Source: Candidatus Omnitrophota bacterium
GTDB lineage: Bacteria > Omnitrophota > Gorgyraeia > Gygaellales > Profunditerraquicolaceae
Direction of reading: 5' to 3'
DNA length: 22,855 nt
Assembly (NCBI GenBank): GCA_023229385.1
Contig: JALNZI010000018.1
Location: 1-22,855, forward strand
Shown here: piece by piece, positions 1 to 9,162 of the stretch
Numbering within the stretch: position 1 is the first letter of the stretch
How the letters are laid out: each line of letters starts with the position of its first letter
Program-made: the position numbers and the translations under genes
Notes under the pieces: generated by a model
Database searches by the model: none
What the model was told of the DNA's origin: nothing
What the model saw: the letters and a program-made list of their open reading frames with translations, nothing else

Positions 1-27
1 TTTAATGTCATTAACTGATGATTATAT

Positions 28-783
28 ATGCCAGTTCGTGGTAATTCCAGTGGAACCAAAATAGATACGGTTGATGGATTAAAGTTTACTGGAACAGAAG
101 ACATTGAATATTTGAGAAATAGAATGATGGCTGCACTCAAAGTTCCTGCTTCATTTTTGAATTATACACAGGATGTAAATACAAAGTCAACGTTATCTGC
201 ACAGGATGTTAGATTTGCTAGGTCAGTAGAACGTGTACAAAAATGTATTTTAACTGAGTTATATAAAATGGCATTTGTCCATTTATATTCATTGGGATTT
301 GAATTAAAAGATATGGTTGAATTTGAAATATCTTTGACAAAATCATCCAAGGTTTATGAAATGGAAAAAATGTTATTATGGCAATCTAAAATTGATCTCG
401 CAGATAAAATGATTGATACTAAATTAATTCCATCAAAATGGATATATCAAAATGTATTTGATATGAATGATGAAGATATAATTGAATTAAAACAGGAATT
501 AATTAATGATACCAAATTCACTACATATTTAGAAAAAGGGTTGTCAAAAGGACAAAAAATTAATTTCAGAACACCCTCTCAAAAAGAAGATCGTGCAAGG
601 GATAAGGGAGTATACAAACAAATTGAACACGATAAAGATGAACAATTGGATGATTTTATGAATCCAGAAGATACCCCTACGACAACCAAATCACTGAATA
701 AATTAAAACACAATTTTAAAGGTAAATCACCTTTAGCCACTGATTTAACACAACATGAATTAATATATCAAAACAAAAAATGA
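28..783 (+). CDS. Portal protein, C-terminal part (T4 gp20-like), apparently frameshifted at the window edge
   Basis: This is the C-terminal part of a T4-type portal protein, the dodecameric ring at the head vertex through which DNA is packaged and to which the tail attaches. The opening PVRGNSSGTKIDT, then the DIEYLRNRMMAALKVP block and the AQDVRFARSVERVQ block, is the conserved core of gp20-like portals. The C-terminal 60 residues are charged and low complexity. The ATG at 28 is unlikely to be the true start: the portal continues upstream in frame 2 (bases 2-28 read LMSLTDDYI), and LTDDY joined to MPVRG matches the continuous portal motif. One base therefore seems to be missing around 23-28. 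The stop overlaps the next gene by an ATGA. The portal identity is well supported; the cause of the frame break is not known. Confidence 0.85.
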   Translation: MPVRGNSSGTKIDTVDGLKFTGTEDIEYLRNRMMAALKVPASFLNYTQDVNTKSTLSAQDVRFARSVERVQKCILTELYKMAFVHLYSLGFELKDMVEFEISLTKSSKVYEMEKMLLWQSKIDLADKMIDTKLIPSKWIYQNVFDMNDEDIIELKQELINDTKFTTYLEKGLSKGQKINFRTPSQKEDRARDKGVYKQIEHDKDEQLDDFMNPEDTPTTTKSLNKLKHNFKGKSPLATDLTQHELIYQNKK

Positions 784-1655
784 TCATGTCAAAAACACAC
801 ATAAAAATTAAAAATACAGGTATATTGTATGAATTACTTGTTAGACAAATGACAACAGAATTATTAAATGAAAATAGTTCAAAGGCCGTTGTGATCTTTA
901 AAAAACATTTTCATGTTAATTCTGAATTAAACAAGGAATTACAATTATATAAATTATTGACAGACGAAAGGGTTGAAAATATCAACGAAGCAATGATGTT
1001 GTTGGATGAAACTTTGATTGCTAGAAAAAAAATCAACACACTACAATTAAAAAAAGAAAAATTTAATCTCATCAAAGAAATTAAAGAAACTTATAATATA
1101 GTTGATTTTTTCAAGACAAAATTATCAGATTATAAAACTCATGCTTCTGTATACAAATTATTTGAACAATGCAATACAACACCAAAGGAAATCATTTCTT
1201 CAAAAAAGATTATTTTAGAAAATCTTATATTGAATGATTCAAATAAAGAAGAAACTTTGACTGATGTAATGAAGGAATTTAATGAACAAGATGAAGGAGT
1301 TAGATTATATGCATATAAGTTGTTAATTGAAAAATTTAACGAAAAATATAAAAATTTAAATGTTAATCAAAAACGAGTTTTAAAAGAATATGTAAATAAT
1401 TTGTCAAACTCACAAAAATTAATTGATTTTATTGAGACAGAAAAAAATAATATTAAAGTAGCACTCAATGTGTTTGTTAATAAAATCACGGACAACGAAG
1501 CTGTTAAAATAAAAATCAATGAAATTACTAATCAATTAGAAACATTGTTACCAGCAAGAGTTGTAACAGAACAACATATGTTGAGGTTAATGAGAATTCA
1601 TTCACTTATATACGAACTCAACAAATTAACAAAACAAAATGATTATACTAAATGA
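780..1655 (+). CDS. Conserved phage protein of unknown function, helical, portal-adjacent
   Basis: A 291-residue, Lys/Glu/Asn/Leu-rich protein with no signal peptide, membrane segment or catalytic motif that I can see. It looks almost wholly alpha-helical. The N-terminal block KIKNTGILYELLVRQMT followed by SKAVVIFKKHF recalls proteins beside the portal gene in marine T4-like phages, all without known function; that is memory, not a search. It starts by ATGA overlap with the portal gene (a second ATG lies at 786), and its 3' end overlaps the nucleotidyltransferase gene by 17 bases, so the three are probably translationally coupled. From position it could be a head-assembly or scaffold-type factor, since T4 keeps prohead genes downstream of gene 20, but nothing in the sequence shows this. 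Confidence 0.8.
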   Translation: MIMSKTHIKIKNTGILYELLVRQMTTELLNENSSKAVVIFKKHFHVNSELNKELQLYKLLTDERVENINEAMMLLDETLIARKKINTLQLKKEKFNLIKEIKETYNIVDFFKTKLSDYKTHASVYKLFEQCNTTPKEIISSKKIILENLILNDSNKEETLTDVMKEFNEQDEGVRLYAYKLLIEKFNEKYKNLNVNQKRVLKEYVNNLSNSQKLIDFIETEKNNIKVALNVFVNKITDNEAVKIKINEITNQLETLLPARVVTEQHMLRLMRIHSLIYELNKLTKQNDYTK

Positions 1656-2349
1656 AGTTGAAATCCATGATGAATTAAATCCTAAATTATGGGATGGTGA
1701 TGTATTAAAAACAGAAGTTAGAAATAAACTTCTTAAAATTACAAAGGGAGTTTATGACAGTCTGAAATTAAATATCAAGTTCACCGATGCAAGAATTGTT
1801 GGGTCAGGTGCCAGTTATAATTACACAGAACATTCCGATATTGATTTGCATATAATAATGGATTTTAGTAAAATAAATCCCGATATTGTAATCGTCAAAG
1901 AATGGTTTGATTCAGTTAGGACTATTTGGAATTTGTATCATGACATCATAATAAATGGTATGAAAGTAGAATTGTACTTACAGGATATAAATGAAAAATT
2001 GGTAGAAAATGGCTCATATTCGATTGTAACTAACAAATGGATTAAAAACCCAGTTAAAGAAAATGTTGAAGTTGATGATAAAAAAATAGAACAAAAAGCA
2101 TATCAAATTGCAATGCGAATTGATGCATTGGAAAGAAGTATGAAATTCAGTGATGATCCTTTGGCGTTTCAATTAATCCACGAAAAAGCTAATCATATTA
2201 CGGAGAAATTAAAGCGTATGAGAAAAGACTCTTTGGATAAATATGGTATATACGGATTAAATAATCTTGTATTTAAGAAACTCAGAAATACTGAATATTT
2301 AGGTAAATTAAAGGAAATTAAAAATCAATCTTACGATAAATCCATATGA
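1639..2349 (+). CDS. Pol-beta-superfamily nucleotidyltransferase
   Basis: The 236-residue product carries the signature of the DNA polymerase beta-like nucleotidyltransferase fold. There is a glycine-serine turn (G55-S56) and then the metal-binding pair D67-x-D69 in the segment SDIDLHIIMDF, with a likely third carboxylate at E111 in KVELYLQ. These residues bind the two metals that transfer a nucleotide from an NTP to an acceptor. Residues 145-236 form a separate charged helical domain that may select the substrate. All three acidic residues are present, so the enzyme is probably active; the acceptor (tRNA, protein, DNA end or small molecule) cannot be told. The gene overlaps its upstream neighbour by 17 bases and its downstream neighbour by ATGA, so it is expressed with virion genes, an odd place for an enzyme. 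Confidence 0.82.
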   Translation: MIILNEVEIHDELNPKLWDGDVLKTEVRNKLLKITKGVYDSLKLNIKFTDARIVGSGASYNYTEHSDIDLHIIMDFSKINPDIVIVKEWFDSVRTIWNLYHDIIINGMKVELYLQDINEKLVENGSYSIVTNKWIKNPVKENVEVDDKKIEQKAYQIAMRIDALERSMKFSDDPLAFQLIHEKANHITEKLKRMRKDSLDKYGIYGLNNLVFKKLRNTEYLGKLKEIKNQSYDKSI

Positions 2350-3413
2350 TATACTCAATATATCCAATCAAAGATACAACTATATATGAAAAATATCCCT
2401 ACATTAATGTAGGGATAGATTCTATACTTGATTTATCATATACACCAAAAGATGTTACGTCGAGTTATGAATCACGTGCATTATTAAAATTTGATTTAAA
2501 TTCATTTCCAACTGAAAGTTTACCCACAAGTTCACAATATTATTTGAATTTATATGTATCCGAATTGAATGAAATTCCCTATATATACGAAATTCATGTG
2601 CATCCAATATCAAGTACATGGGATATGGGAATTGGTAAATATGATAATATACCAACAGAAACAGAAGGTTGTACTTGGTATAATCGAAATATAAATGACA
2701 AATGGTTAACTGGATCATTTCCGATTAATACAACAGCAAGTTGGAATACAAATGTTGGAGGGGGTAATTGGTCTACTTTATCAGATTTAAGTCAATCATG
2801 TGAATATTCTGCAAGTGATGTGCGGATTAATATCACCGATGTTGTAAATTTGTGGAAAAATAATACAATTGACAATAATGGAATATTAATAAGATATACA
2901 AAAGAAAATAATCAAGTTTGTCTGACAACAAGTTCTTTAAAATATTTTTCAAAAGAAACACACACAATATATTCACCAAAACTGGAAGTTTGTTGGGATG
3001 ATTCAACATATACAACCCCGATAAGTAAATCTTTGTTTGATGAAAATTCATTATATACTTTATATATCAAAAATTTAGAAAGGGAATATATCAAAGATGA
3101 TAATGTAAAAATAATTATTATCGGAAGAGAAAAATACCAACAAAGAACATATGCAACTCAATCGGTTTATTTAACCCAGAGTGTGTTACCGAGTACTTCT
3201 TATTATGCAGTAAAAGATTATAAAACCGAAGAATTTATTATTCCATTTGATACAACTTATACAAAAATAAGTTATGATAATAGTAATAATTATTTTAAAT
3301 TAAAAATGCAATCATTACAACCAGAAAGATATTATAGATTTTTATTTAGAATAGATTTTGAAAATACATCCAAAATTTATGATAATGATTATATATTTAA
3401 AATAATAAGATAA
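2346..3413 (+). CDS. Virion protein with an N-terminal DNRLRE-like (CBM96-like) beta-sandwich
   Basis: Residues 1-218 follow the DNRLRE / CBM96-like pattern. There is an opening DTTIYE...NVGIDSILDL, then ALLKFDLNSFP, a tryptophan-rich middle (TW, W111, W120, W133, W142), INITDVVNLW at 161-170, NGILIRY at 178-184, and a closing SPKLEVCW strand. Domains of this type occur in secreted carbohydrate-active proteins and in phage virion proteins and are thought to bind glycans. Residues 219-355 are a second beta-rich domain that I do not recognise. It starts by ATGA overlap with the nucleotidyltransferase gene, and its stop directly abuts the fibre gene. The setting among fibre and baseplate genes suggests an exposed tail or fibre-associated protein that helps bind the host surface. 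The family call is from motif pattern; the role is inferred. Confidence 0.72.
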   Translation: MIYSIYPIKDTTIYEKYPYINVGIDSILDLSYTPKDVTSSYESRALLKFDLNSFPTESLPTSSQYYLNLYVSELNEIPYIYEIHVHPISSTWDMGIGKYDNIPTETEGCTWYNRNINDKWLTGSFPINTTASWNTNVGGGNWSTLSDLSQSCEYSASDVRINITDVVNLWKNNTIDNNGILIRYTKENNQVCLTTSSLKYFSKETHTIYSPKLEVCWDDSTYTTPISKSLFDENSLYTLYIKNLEREYIKDDNVKIIIIGREKYQQRTYATQSVYLTQSVLPSTSYYAVKDYKTEEFIIPFDTTYTKISYDNSNNYFKLKMQSLQPERYYRFLFRIDFENTSKIYDNDYIFKIIR

Positions 3414-6400
3414 ATGAATGAGAATCTCAAGAATTTTACACACAAAGATACAACGAGTGCAGATATTACCAATCTGTCTACTTCTGTATATTATATCAAT
3501 GTAACAAATTCTTATTTTTCGACTTCTTATTTAGCATTATCAAGTTCATACCTAACTTCATCACTTTCTTTTTCAAATTCAATTGATTCTGCATTTAAAG
3601 CAGTTACGAATTCCTATGTTACTATTTCAAATAGGATTGATTATCTTACAATGTCCCAAGCAAGTAGTTCGGTTGAAATATCCAATTCAATCAGTTTATT
3701 ATCTGCATCATTCTTACGAATTTCTTCATCTTATATTAATACATCAAATTCATACGTAAATACATCAATATCTCTCAACGATGTATCAATGTCTTATTAT
3801 AAATTGTCATCTTCATATTTAACTACTTCATTATTAGTAAATGAAACGACCAATTCTTTAAACGTAATAACAAAGTCGTATTATGAATTGTCATCATCAT
3901 ATTTAACTAATTCTCTTGTTACAACTAATATATCTAATTCATATTATAAACTTTCTTCTTCATACGTAACCACATCTTTATTAGTTAATGAGACAACCAA
4001 ATCGTTAAACGATATATCTATATCATATTTATCCAATTCGATAATAATTAATGATACAACAAAATCTTTAAAAGAACTATCCAGTTCATATTTAAATACA
4101 TCCAATTCTTTCTATACTCTATCTTCTTCGTATTTAAATACGTCGGTATCTCTCAACGATGTGTCATTGTCATATTACAAATTGTCTTCTTCATATTTGA
4201 ATACTTCTACATCCCTTAATGATATTTCTAATTCATATTACGATTTATCAAGCAGTTATGTTACCAAATCAACTGTTTTAAATGATGTATCCAATTCTTA
4301 TTACAAATTATCATCCTCATATGTTACATCCTCAGTATCTTTAACAAATATATCAAATTCGGTATCTAATAGTATAAACAAAATAACAGATGTATCAATT
4401 TCTTATATACAAGTATCAAGTAGTTATTTAAACACAACCAATTTATTTGTACAAACCTCATTATCATTAAATGATATTTCAATTTCTTATAAACAATTAA
4501 GCTCATCATATTTGACTGCGTCGCTGTCGTTAGTCGATGTCTCAATTTCGTACAAACAATTATCTTCATCATATTTATCAACATCCGTTTCGTTTTTAAA
4601 TACTTCAATATCTCTTAATGACGTATCGTTATCTTATTATAAATTGTCATCCTCATATTTGACTACTTCGTTATTAGTAAATGAGACAACGAAATCATTA
4701 AATGATGTATCTATATCATATTTAAATATTTCTATGTCATATATTAGCACATCTGTATCATTGAATGATGTGTCTGTTTCATATAAACAAATGTCTTCGT
4801 CATACCTGAATGCATCACTGTCCTTTACAGATGTTTCAAATTCGTATAAACAATTGTCTTATTCATATTTATCAACATCTACTTCCTTTTCAAATACTTC
4901 TTTGTCTTTTAACGATGTATCATTGTCTTATTATAAACTATCATCTTCCTATATAAAAACATCATTATCTTTTGAAAATGTATCATCTTCTTATTTAGCC
5001 ACATCGAATTCATATCTAACGACGTCGTTGTTGGTTAATACTACAACAAAATCGTTAAATGAATTATCCACTTCTTATTTAACGACATCGTTAGTATTAA
5101 CAGATCTATCATCTTCTTATAAATCGTTATCTTCATCATATATCAACACTTCAACATCTTTGAATGACGTATCGTTATCTTATTATAAATTGTCATCATC
5201 TTACACAACAAATTCAGTATTACTTAATGAAACAACAAAGTCTTTAAAGGAATTATCTTCTTCTTTTCTAACCAATTCGTTTTTAACTAATGATATATCA
5301 AAATCTTATTATGAATTATCTTCCTCATATTTAACTACATCATTATTATTGACAACTGTATCAAATTCTTTATCGAACAGTATTGATACAACAAATAAAG
5401 TAACTAAAAGTTATTATGACTTATCCAGTAGTTATTTAATAACATCTGTTTCTTTTTCAAATTCTATTGATAATTTATCTTCTTCATATGTAAAAACATC
5501 ATTATCTTATGTAACAATATCAGAAAGTTATACTAAAGTATCTGGGTCATATTTGGTTCTATCATCCTCATATGTTACATCATCTTTGTTAACAAATGAC
5601 ATATCAACATCATTGTCTAATAGTATAAATAAAATAAATGATGTATCAAATTCGTATATACAAATTTCTGTTAGTTATTTAACCACATCTACTTCATATG
5701 TAAATATATCAAATTCATATTCGACTGTTTCTTCTTCATATAAAATATTGTCAAGCAGTTATATAGATACTGTTAATTTATTTTTTACAACATCAGTATC
5801 ATTAAACGACGTATCTGAATCATATAAACAATTGAGTTCTTCTTATTTAAATATTTCTCAATCTTTAATAAATTCAATTAGTACATTATCAAGTTCACAT
5901 ACAACATTATCCAATTCGTATTTGAATGTATCGAGTTCATATCTAACTACATCCAATAAACTCACCGAATTATCAAATTCGTATTTGACCAAATCGATTG
6001 AGATCACCAATATTTCAAACAGTTATGTAAATTTATCAGATTCATATTTAAATACATCATCTTCATATAAACAACTGAGTTCTTCTTATTTAAATGTATC
6101 CAATTCAGTATCATTAAATATGAGTATATTAAATGACTTATCATTGAGTTATTTAGATACATCCGTATCCTACTTGGTTATATCGTCGTCGGTATCAAAT
6201 AGTATAAATAAAATAAATGATGTATCGACATCTTACAAACAGTTGTCTGCATCTTATCTTATATTATCAAGTTCATATATATCAACTTCTACTTCATATT
6301 TAACTATATCATCTTCTTGTTATAATTTATCTTCATCATTTATAGATGTTTCAAAATCATTTTCAGGATCAATTGAAAAAATTTCAAGTAGTTATATATT

Positions 6401-7283
6401 AACTTCTGCTTCTTTTGTCAGTGTTTCAAAATCAATATCAACTTCAATTGATGCAATCACTTCATCATTGTTTGATGTAAGTAGATCATTGGATAATTAT
6501 ACACTTGGTTCAACATTCATTGCATTATCAAATTCATACAAAACAACTTCTGGTTCATATGTTTTAGTGTCATCTTCTTATTTGAATTTGTCAAGTTCAT
6601 ATAAAACGATGTCGGGTTCATATGCAAATGTTTCTTTGTCATATAATGTATTGTCTGCATCATATTTATTAACTGCACCCGGAACTTGTATAGGAGTACC
6701 AGTTTTACGAATACCATTTGTTTATCCAACCGTAAGCGGATCAATGTTATATATCAGTGATGATATAAAATACAACCAGTGTGATGGAATGTTAATTGTT
6801 CCACAAATAAGTGCAAGTTCTGTCATTACAACCGTACAACCAATTGAATTTCAATACACCAACCCAACAATAGTTGACCATATCAAAGGGGGTATTTCTA
6901 CTATAATATTGGATGATTATTATAATTTGTTGTTATCAATGAGTAATGTACCAAATGGAGGAACTGGAGTTATAGAAATAAGTCAAAGTTCAGTTGGTAA
7001 CAATTTATTATCATATGTTACTCATTCTGGTCTTGTTACCAAATATAGAGGTGGAAGTAAAGCTTTATCTACTCAAAGCAATATGGTAGATTTATTAAGA
7101 TATGAAAGAATTAATAATACACTCTATATAACAATAGACAATAAATATTTAACAGTACCAGATGATTCAGATTATAGTTCAAATGCACCTGTTTATTCAT
7201 ATACTGGATCAATAACAGTTGATTCTACATATATAACTACATTTGGCCCTACACACCCAACACCCCTTTATAAATCAAAATAA
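3414..7283 (+). CDS. Giant heptad-repeat fibre protein (Ser/Tyr-rich) with a C-terminal globular domain
   Basis: A 1289-residue protein in three parts: an irregular N-terminus (1-96), a phased repeat shaft (about 97-1085) and a globular C-terminal domain (about 1086-1289). The shaft is some 140 copies of a 7-residue unit, S-x-S-[Y/L/F]-x-x-[L/V/I/T], with S at positions 1 and 3 and larger apolar or aromatic residues at 4 and 7. That 3-4 spacing is what an alpha-helical coiled coil uses. The shaft lacks Trp and Pro and has one Cys. The C-terminal domain has normal composition, with Gly, Pro and Asp, and could be the receptor-binding tip or an attachment domain. The gene abuts the upstream stop with no gap and is followed by the gp6-like gene, as expected for a tail fibre. 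There is no peptidase or enzyme motif. Confidence 0.8.
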   Translation: MNENLKNFTHKDTTSADITNLSTSVYYINVTNSYFSTSYLALSSSYLTSSLSFSNSIDSAFKAVTNSYVTISNRIDYLTMSQASSSVEISNSISLLSASFLRISSSYINTSNSYVNTSISLNDVSMSYYKLSSSYLTTSLLVNETTNSLNVITKSYYELSSSYLTNSLVTTNISNSYYKLSSSYVTTSLLVNETTKSLNDISISYLSNSIIINDTTKSLKELSSSYLNTSNSFYTLSSSYLNTSVSLNDVSLSYYKLSSSYLNTSTSLNDISNSYYDLSSSYVTKSTVLNDVSNSYYKLSSSYVTSSVSLTNISNSVSNSINKITDVSISYIQVSSSYLNTTNLFVQTSLSLNDISISYKQLSSSYLTASLSLVDVSISYKQLSSSYLSTSVSFLNTSISLNDVSLSYYKLSSSYLTTSLLVNETTKSLNDVSISYLNISMSYISTSVSLNDVSVSYKQMSSSYLNASLSFTDVSNSYKQLSYSYLSTSTSFSNTSLSFNDVSLSYYKLSSSYIKTSLSFENVSSSYLATSNSYLTTSLLVNTTTKSLNELSTSYLTTSLVLTDLSSSYKSLSSSYINTSTSLNDVSLSYYKLSSSYTTNSVLLNETTKSLKELSSSFLTNSFLTNDISKSYYELSSSYLTTSLLLTTVSNSLSNSIDTTNKVTKSYYDLSSSYLITSVSFSNSIDNLSSSYVKTSLSYVTISESYTKVSGSYLVLSSSYVTSSLLTNDISTSLSNSINKINDVSNSYIQISVSYLTTSTSYVNISNSYSTVSSSYKILSSSYIDTVNLFFTTSVSLNDVSESYKQLSSSYLNISQSLINSISTLSSSHTTLSNSYLNVSSSYLTTSNKLTELSNSYLTKSIEITNISNSYVNLSDSYLNTSSSYKQLSSSYLNVSNSVSLNMSILNDLSLSYLDTSVSYLVISSSVSNSINKINDVSTSYKQLSASYLILSSSYISTSTSYLTISSSCYNLSSSFIDVSKSFSGSIEKISSSYILTSASFVSVSKSISTSIDAITSSLFDVSRSLDNYTLGSTFIALSNSYKTTSGSYVLVSSSYLNLSSSYKTMSGSYANVSLSYNVLSASYLLTAPGTCIGVPVLRIPFVYPTVSGSMLYISDDIKYNQCDGMLIVPQISASSVITTVQPIEFQYTNPTIVDHIKGGISTIILDDYYNLLLSMSNVPNGGTGVIEISQSSVGNNLLSYVTHSGLVTKYRGGSKALSTQSNMVDLLRYERINNTLYITIDNKYLTVPDDSDYSSNAPVYSYTGSITVDSTYITTFGPTHPTPLYKSK
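3702..6668 (+). repeat. Tandem 21-nt (7-residue) coding repeat, about 140 units
   Basis: The shaft of the fibre gene repeats every 21 bases. The protein pattern is far better kept than the DNA: serine is written tca, tct, tcg, tcc or agt from unit to unit, so the repeat is old and held by selection on the protein. Larger blocks recur, such as SLNDVSLSYYKL followed by SSSYL (near residues 246, 400, 498 and 582) and SLLVNETT (near 139, 188 and 419). The register holds from residue 97 to 684, then moves by four residues at each of four places (685-688, 822-825, 987-990, 1012-1015). Confidence 0.9.
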
Positions 7284-7293
7284 ACTCATCATA

Positions 7294-9159
7294 ATGATTC
7301 AATCAAAAAACATAAAATATTTAAATAAAGATTTTTCTGATTTTAAGGAAAATTTGTTGAATTATGCAAAAGTGTATTTTCCTAATACATTTAATGATTT
7401 TTCACAAGCAGATCCTGCTATGATGTTCATTGAAATGGTATCATATGTTGGTGATGTATTATCTTATTATACAGATTATCAATTAAAAGAAAATTTGATA
7501 CAATATGCAGAGGAAGATAAAAATGTAATTGCACTAGCACAAACGTTGGGTTATAAATATAGACCATCTACTCCTTCCACAACGTTGTTGAGTGTATATC
7601 AATTAGTTCCAGCAATTGGTTCAAATCAAACAAATGTTCCTGATTATAATTATGCATTGCATATTAATTCAGGAATGATTGTTAGTAATGAAGATTCTAC
7701 GATGACATTTCAAACAAAATATCCGGTTGATTTTAATTATTCCAGTGCATATGACCCAACAACAGTTAATATATATGAATTAGATAATAACGGAGATCCG
7801 ACATATTATTTATTGAAAAAATCAGTTGTAATTGAATCTACCAAAACTAAAACAACTACATTTGATTTCACCGATCCAAAAAAATATGACAAGGTTTTGA
7901 TTGATGATGACAATGTGGTTGAAATACTTTCAGTTACCGATTCGGATGGGAACATTTGGTATGAAACCGAATATCTGGCTCAGGATATTATTATTGATGA
8001 AATACAAAATACAATCAATACTGGTTATGGTGATTATAATTCATCTGTTCCATATTTACTTAAAGTAAAAAAAGTTCCAAGACGATTCATTTCAAGATAC
8101 AACAAGGATAATAAATTAGAATTGTTATTTGGCTCTGGTATTGAATATGCACCAAGTAATGTTGGTAATTTGGTAACAGAAGAATTTCTTCCTAATTTAC
8201 ATTATGTCGGACTTGGAACAACAATTGGAATTAAAGATATTGATAAAGCTTGGAATCCAGCTAATTTTTTATACAGTGATGCTTATGGATTAGTTCCAAC
8301 TAATACCACATTAACGGTTAATTATACGGTTGGTGGTGGATTGAGAACTAATTCTGCACCCAATTCACTTAAAAAAATATCATCCTATGTATTAAAAGAA
8401 AATACAACCACAGTTGATTCTAAGTTATATGATTTTGTTAAAACTACTATTGCTTGTAACAATCCCGAACAAGCAACCGGTGGAAAGGATAAAGACACAA
8501 TTGAAGAAATCAAATTAAAAGCAACAGCAAATTTTGCTGCACAAGATAGAGCTGTAACTAAAACCGATTATATATTCAGAACACTTAGTATGCCTGCGAG
8601 ATATGGTTCAATTGCAAAAGCCTATATCACACAAGACAATGATATTTCAAATAAAAAATCAAATGCTCTTAATTTATATATATTGAGTTATGATGCAAAT
8701 AAAAAAATAGTAAATTCAAACATTGCTATTAAAACTAATTTGAAAACATATATTGATAAATATAGAATGTTAACCGATTCTATTAACATCAGAGATGCAT
8801 TTGTTATTAATATTGCTATATATTATGATATTATCATTTATCCAGAATATAATAACAATGAAGTATTACTCAAATGCAATAATAAATTAAAAGATTATTT
8901 TTTAATTGACAATTGGCAAATTAATCAAGCAATAATACTATCTGAATTAAGAAAAGAAATATATGATATTGAAGGTGTTAAATCAATAACGAATATATCA
9001 GTAGAAAATAAATTTGATTCAACACAAGGATACTGGCCAACAGTATATAATATTAATTATGCAACACGTGATGGAATAATTTATCCATCAAAAGATCCAT
9101 CTATATTTGAAGTAAGATTTCCTGACAATGATATATATGGAAGAGTTGTAAATATTTAA
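7294..9159 (+). CDS. Baseplate wedge protein (T4 gp6-like, baseplate J family)
   Basis: This 621-residue product is close in length to T4 gp6 (660). The N-terminal region has the gp6 hallmark: a segment around ADPAMMFIEMVSYVGDVLSYY, then a run resembling KNVIALAQTLGYKYRPS. The middle and C-terminal parts carry baseplate-J-like features: TVNYTVGGGLRTNS, and the stretch around TIEEIKLKATANFAAQDRAVTKTDY (split here as TIEEIKLKATANF and AAQDRAVTKTDY). gp6 dimers form the inner ring of the baseplate, connect the wedges and open during sheath contraction. I place the start at the ATG at 7294, ten bases after the fibre stop; a longer reading from 7243 would overlap the fibre gene by 41 bases and add residues unlike the family. 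There is no Shine-Dalgarno sequence. Confidence in family is high. Confidence 0.9.
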   Translation: MIQSKNIKYLNKDFSDFKENLLNYAKVYFPNTFNDFSQADPAMMFIEMVSYVGDVLSYYTDYQLKENLIQYAEEDKNVIALAQTLGYKYRPSTPSTTLLSVYQLVPAIGSNQTNVPDYNYALHINSGMIVSNEDSTMTFQTKYPVDFNYSSAYDPTTVNIYELDNNGDPTYYLLKKSVVIESTKTKTTTFDFTDPKKYDKVLIDDDNVVEILSVTDSDGNIWYETEYLAQDIIIDEIQNTINTGYGDYNSSVPYLLKVKKVPRRFISRYNKDNKLELLFGSGIEYAPSNVGNLVTEEFLPNLHYVGLGTTIGIKDIDKAWNPANFLYSDAYGLVPTNTTLTVNYTVGGGLRTNSAPNSLKKISSYVLKENTTTVDSKLYDFVKTTIACNNPEQATGGKDKDTIEEIKLKATANFAAQDRAVTKTDYIFRTLSMPARYGSIAKAYITQDNDISNKKSNALNLYILSYDANKKIVNSNIAIKTNLKTYIDKYRMLTDSINIRDAFVINIAIYYDIIIYPEYNNNEVLLKCNNKLKDYFLIDNWQINQAIILSELRKEIYDIEGVKSITNISVENKFDSTQGYWPTVYNINYATRDGIIYPSKDPSIFEVRFPDNDIYGRVVNI

Positions 9160-9162
9160 ATC

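Noticed and set aside
3702..6668. Regular short repeats that could suggest a CRISPR or minisatellite array
   Set aside because: The repeats are in frame, coding, conserved at protein but not DNA level, and have no spacer structure.
7243..7293. Longer N-terminus for the gp6-like protein
   Set aside because: It would overlap the fibre gene by 41 bases and adds residues unlike the family; the ATG at 7294 gives a standard gp6 N-terminus.
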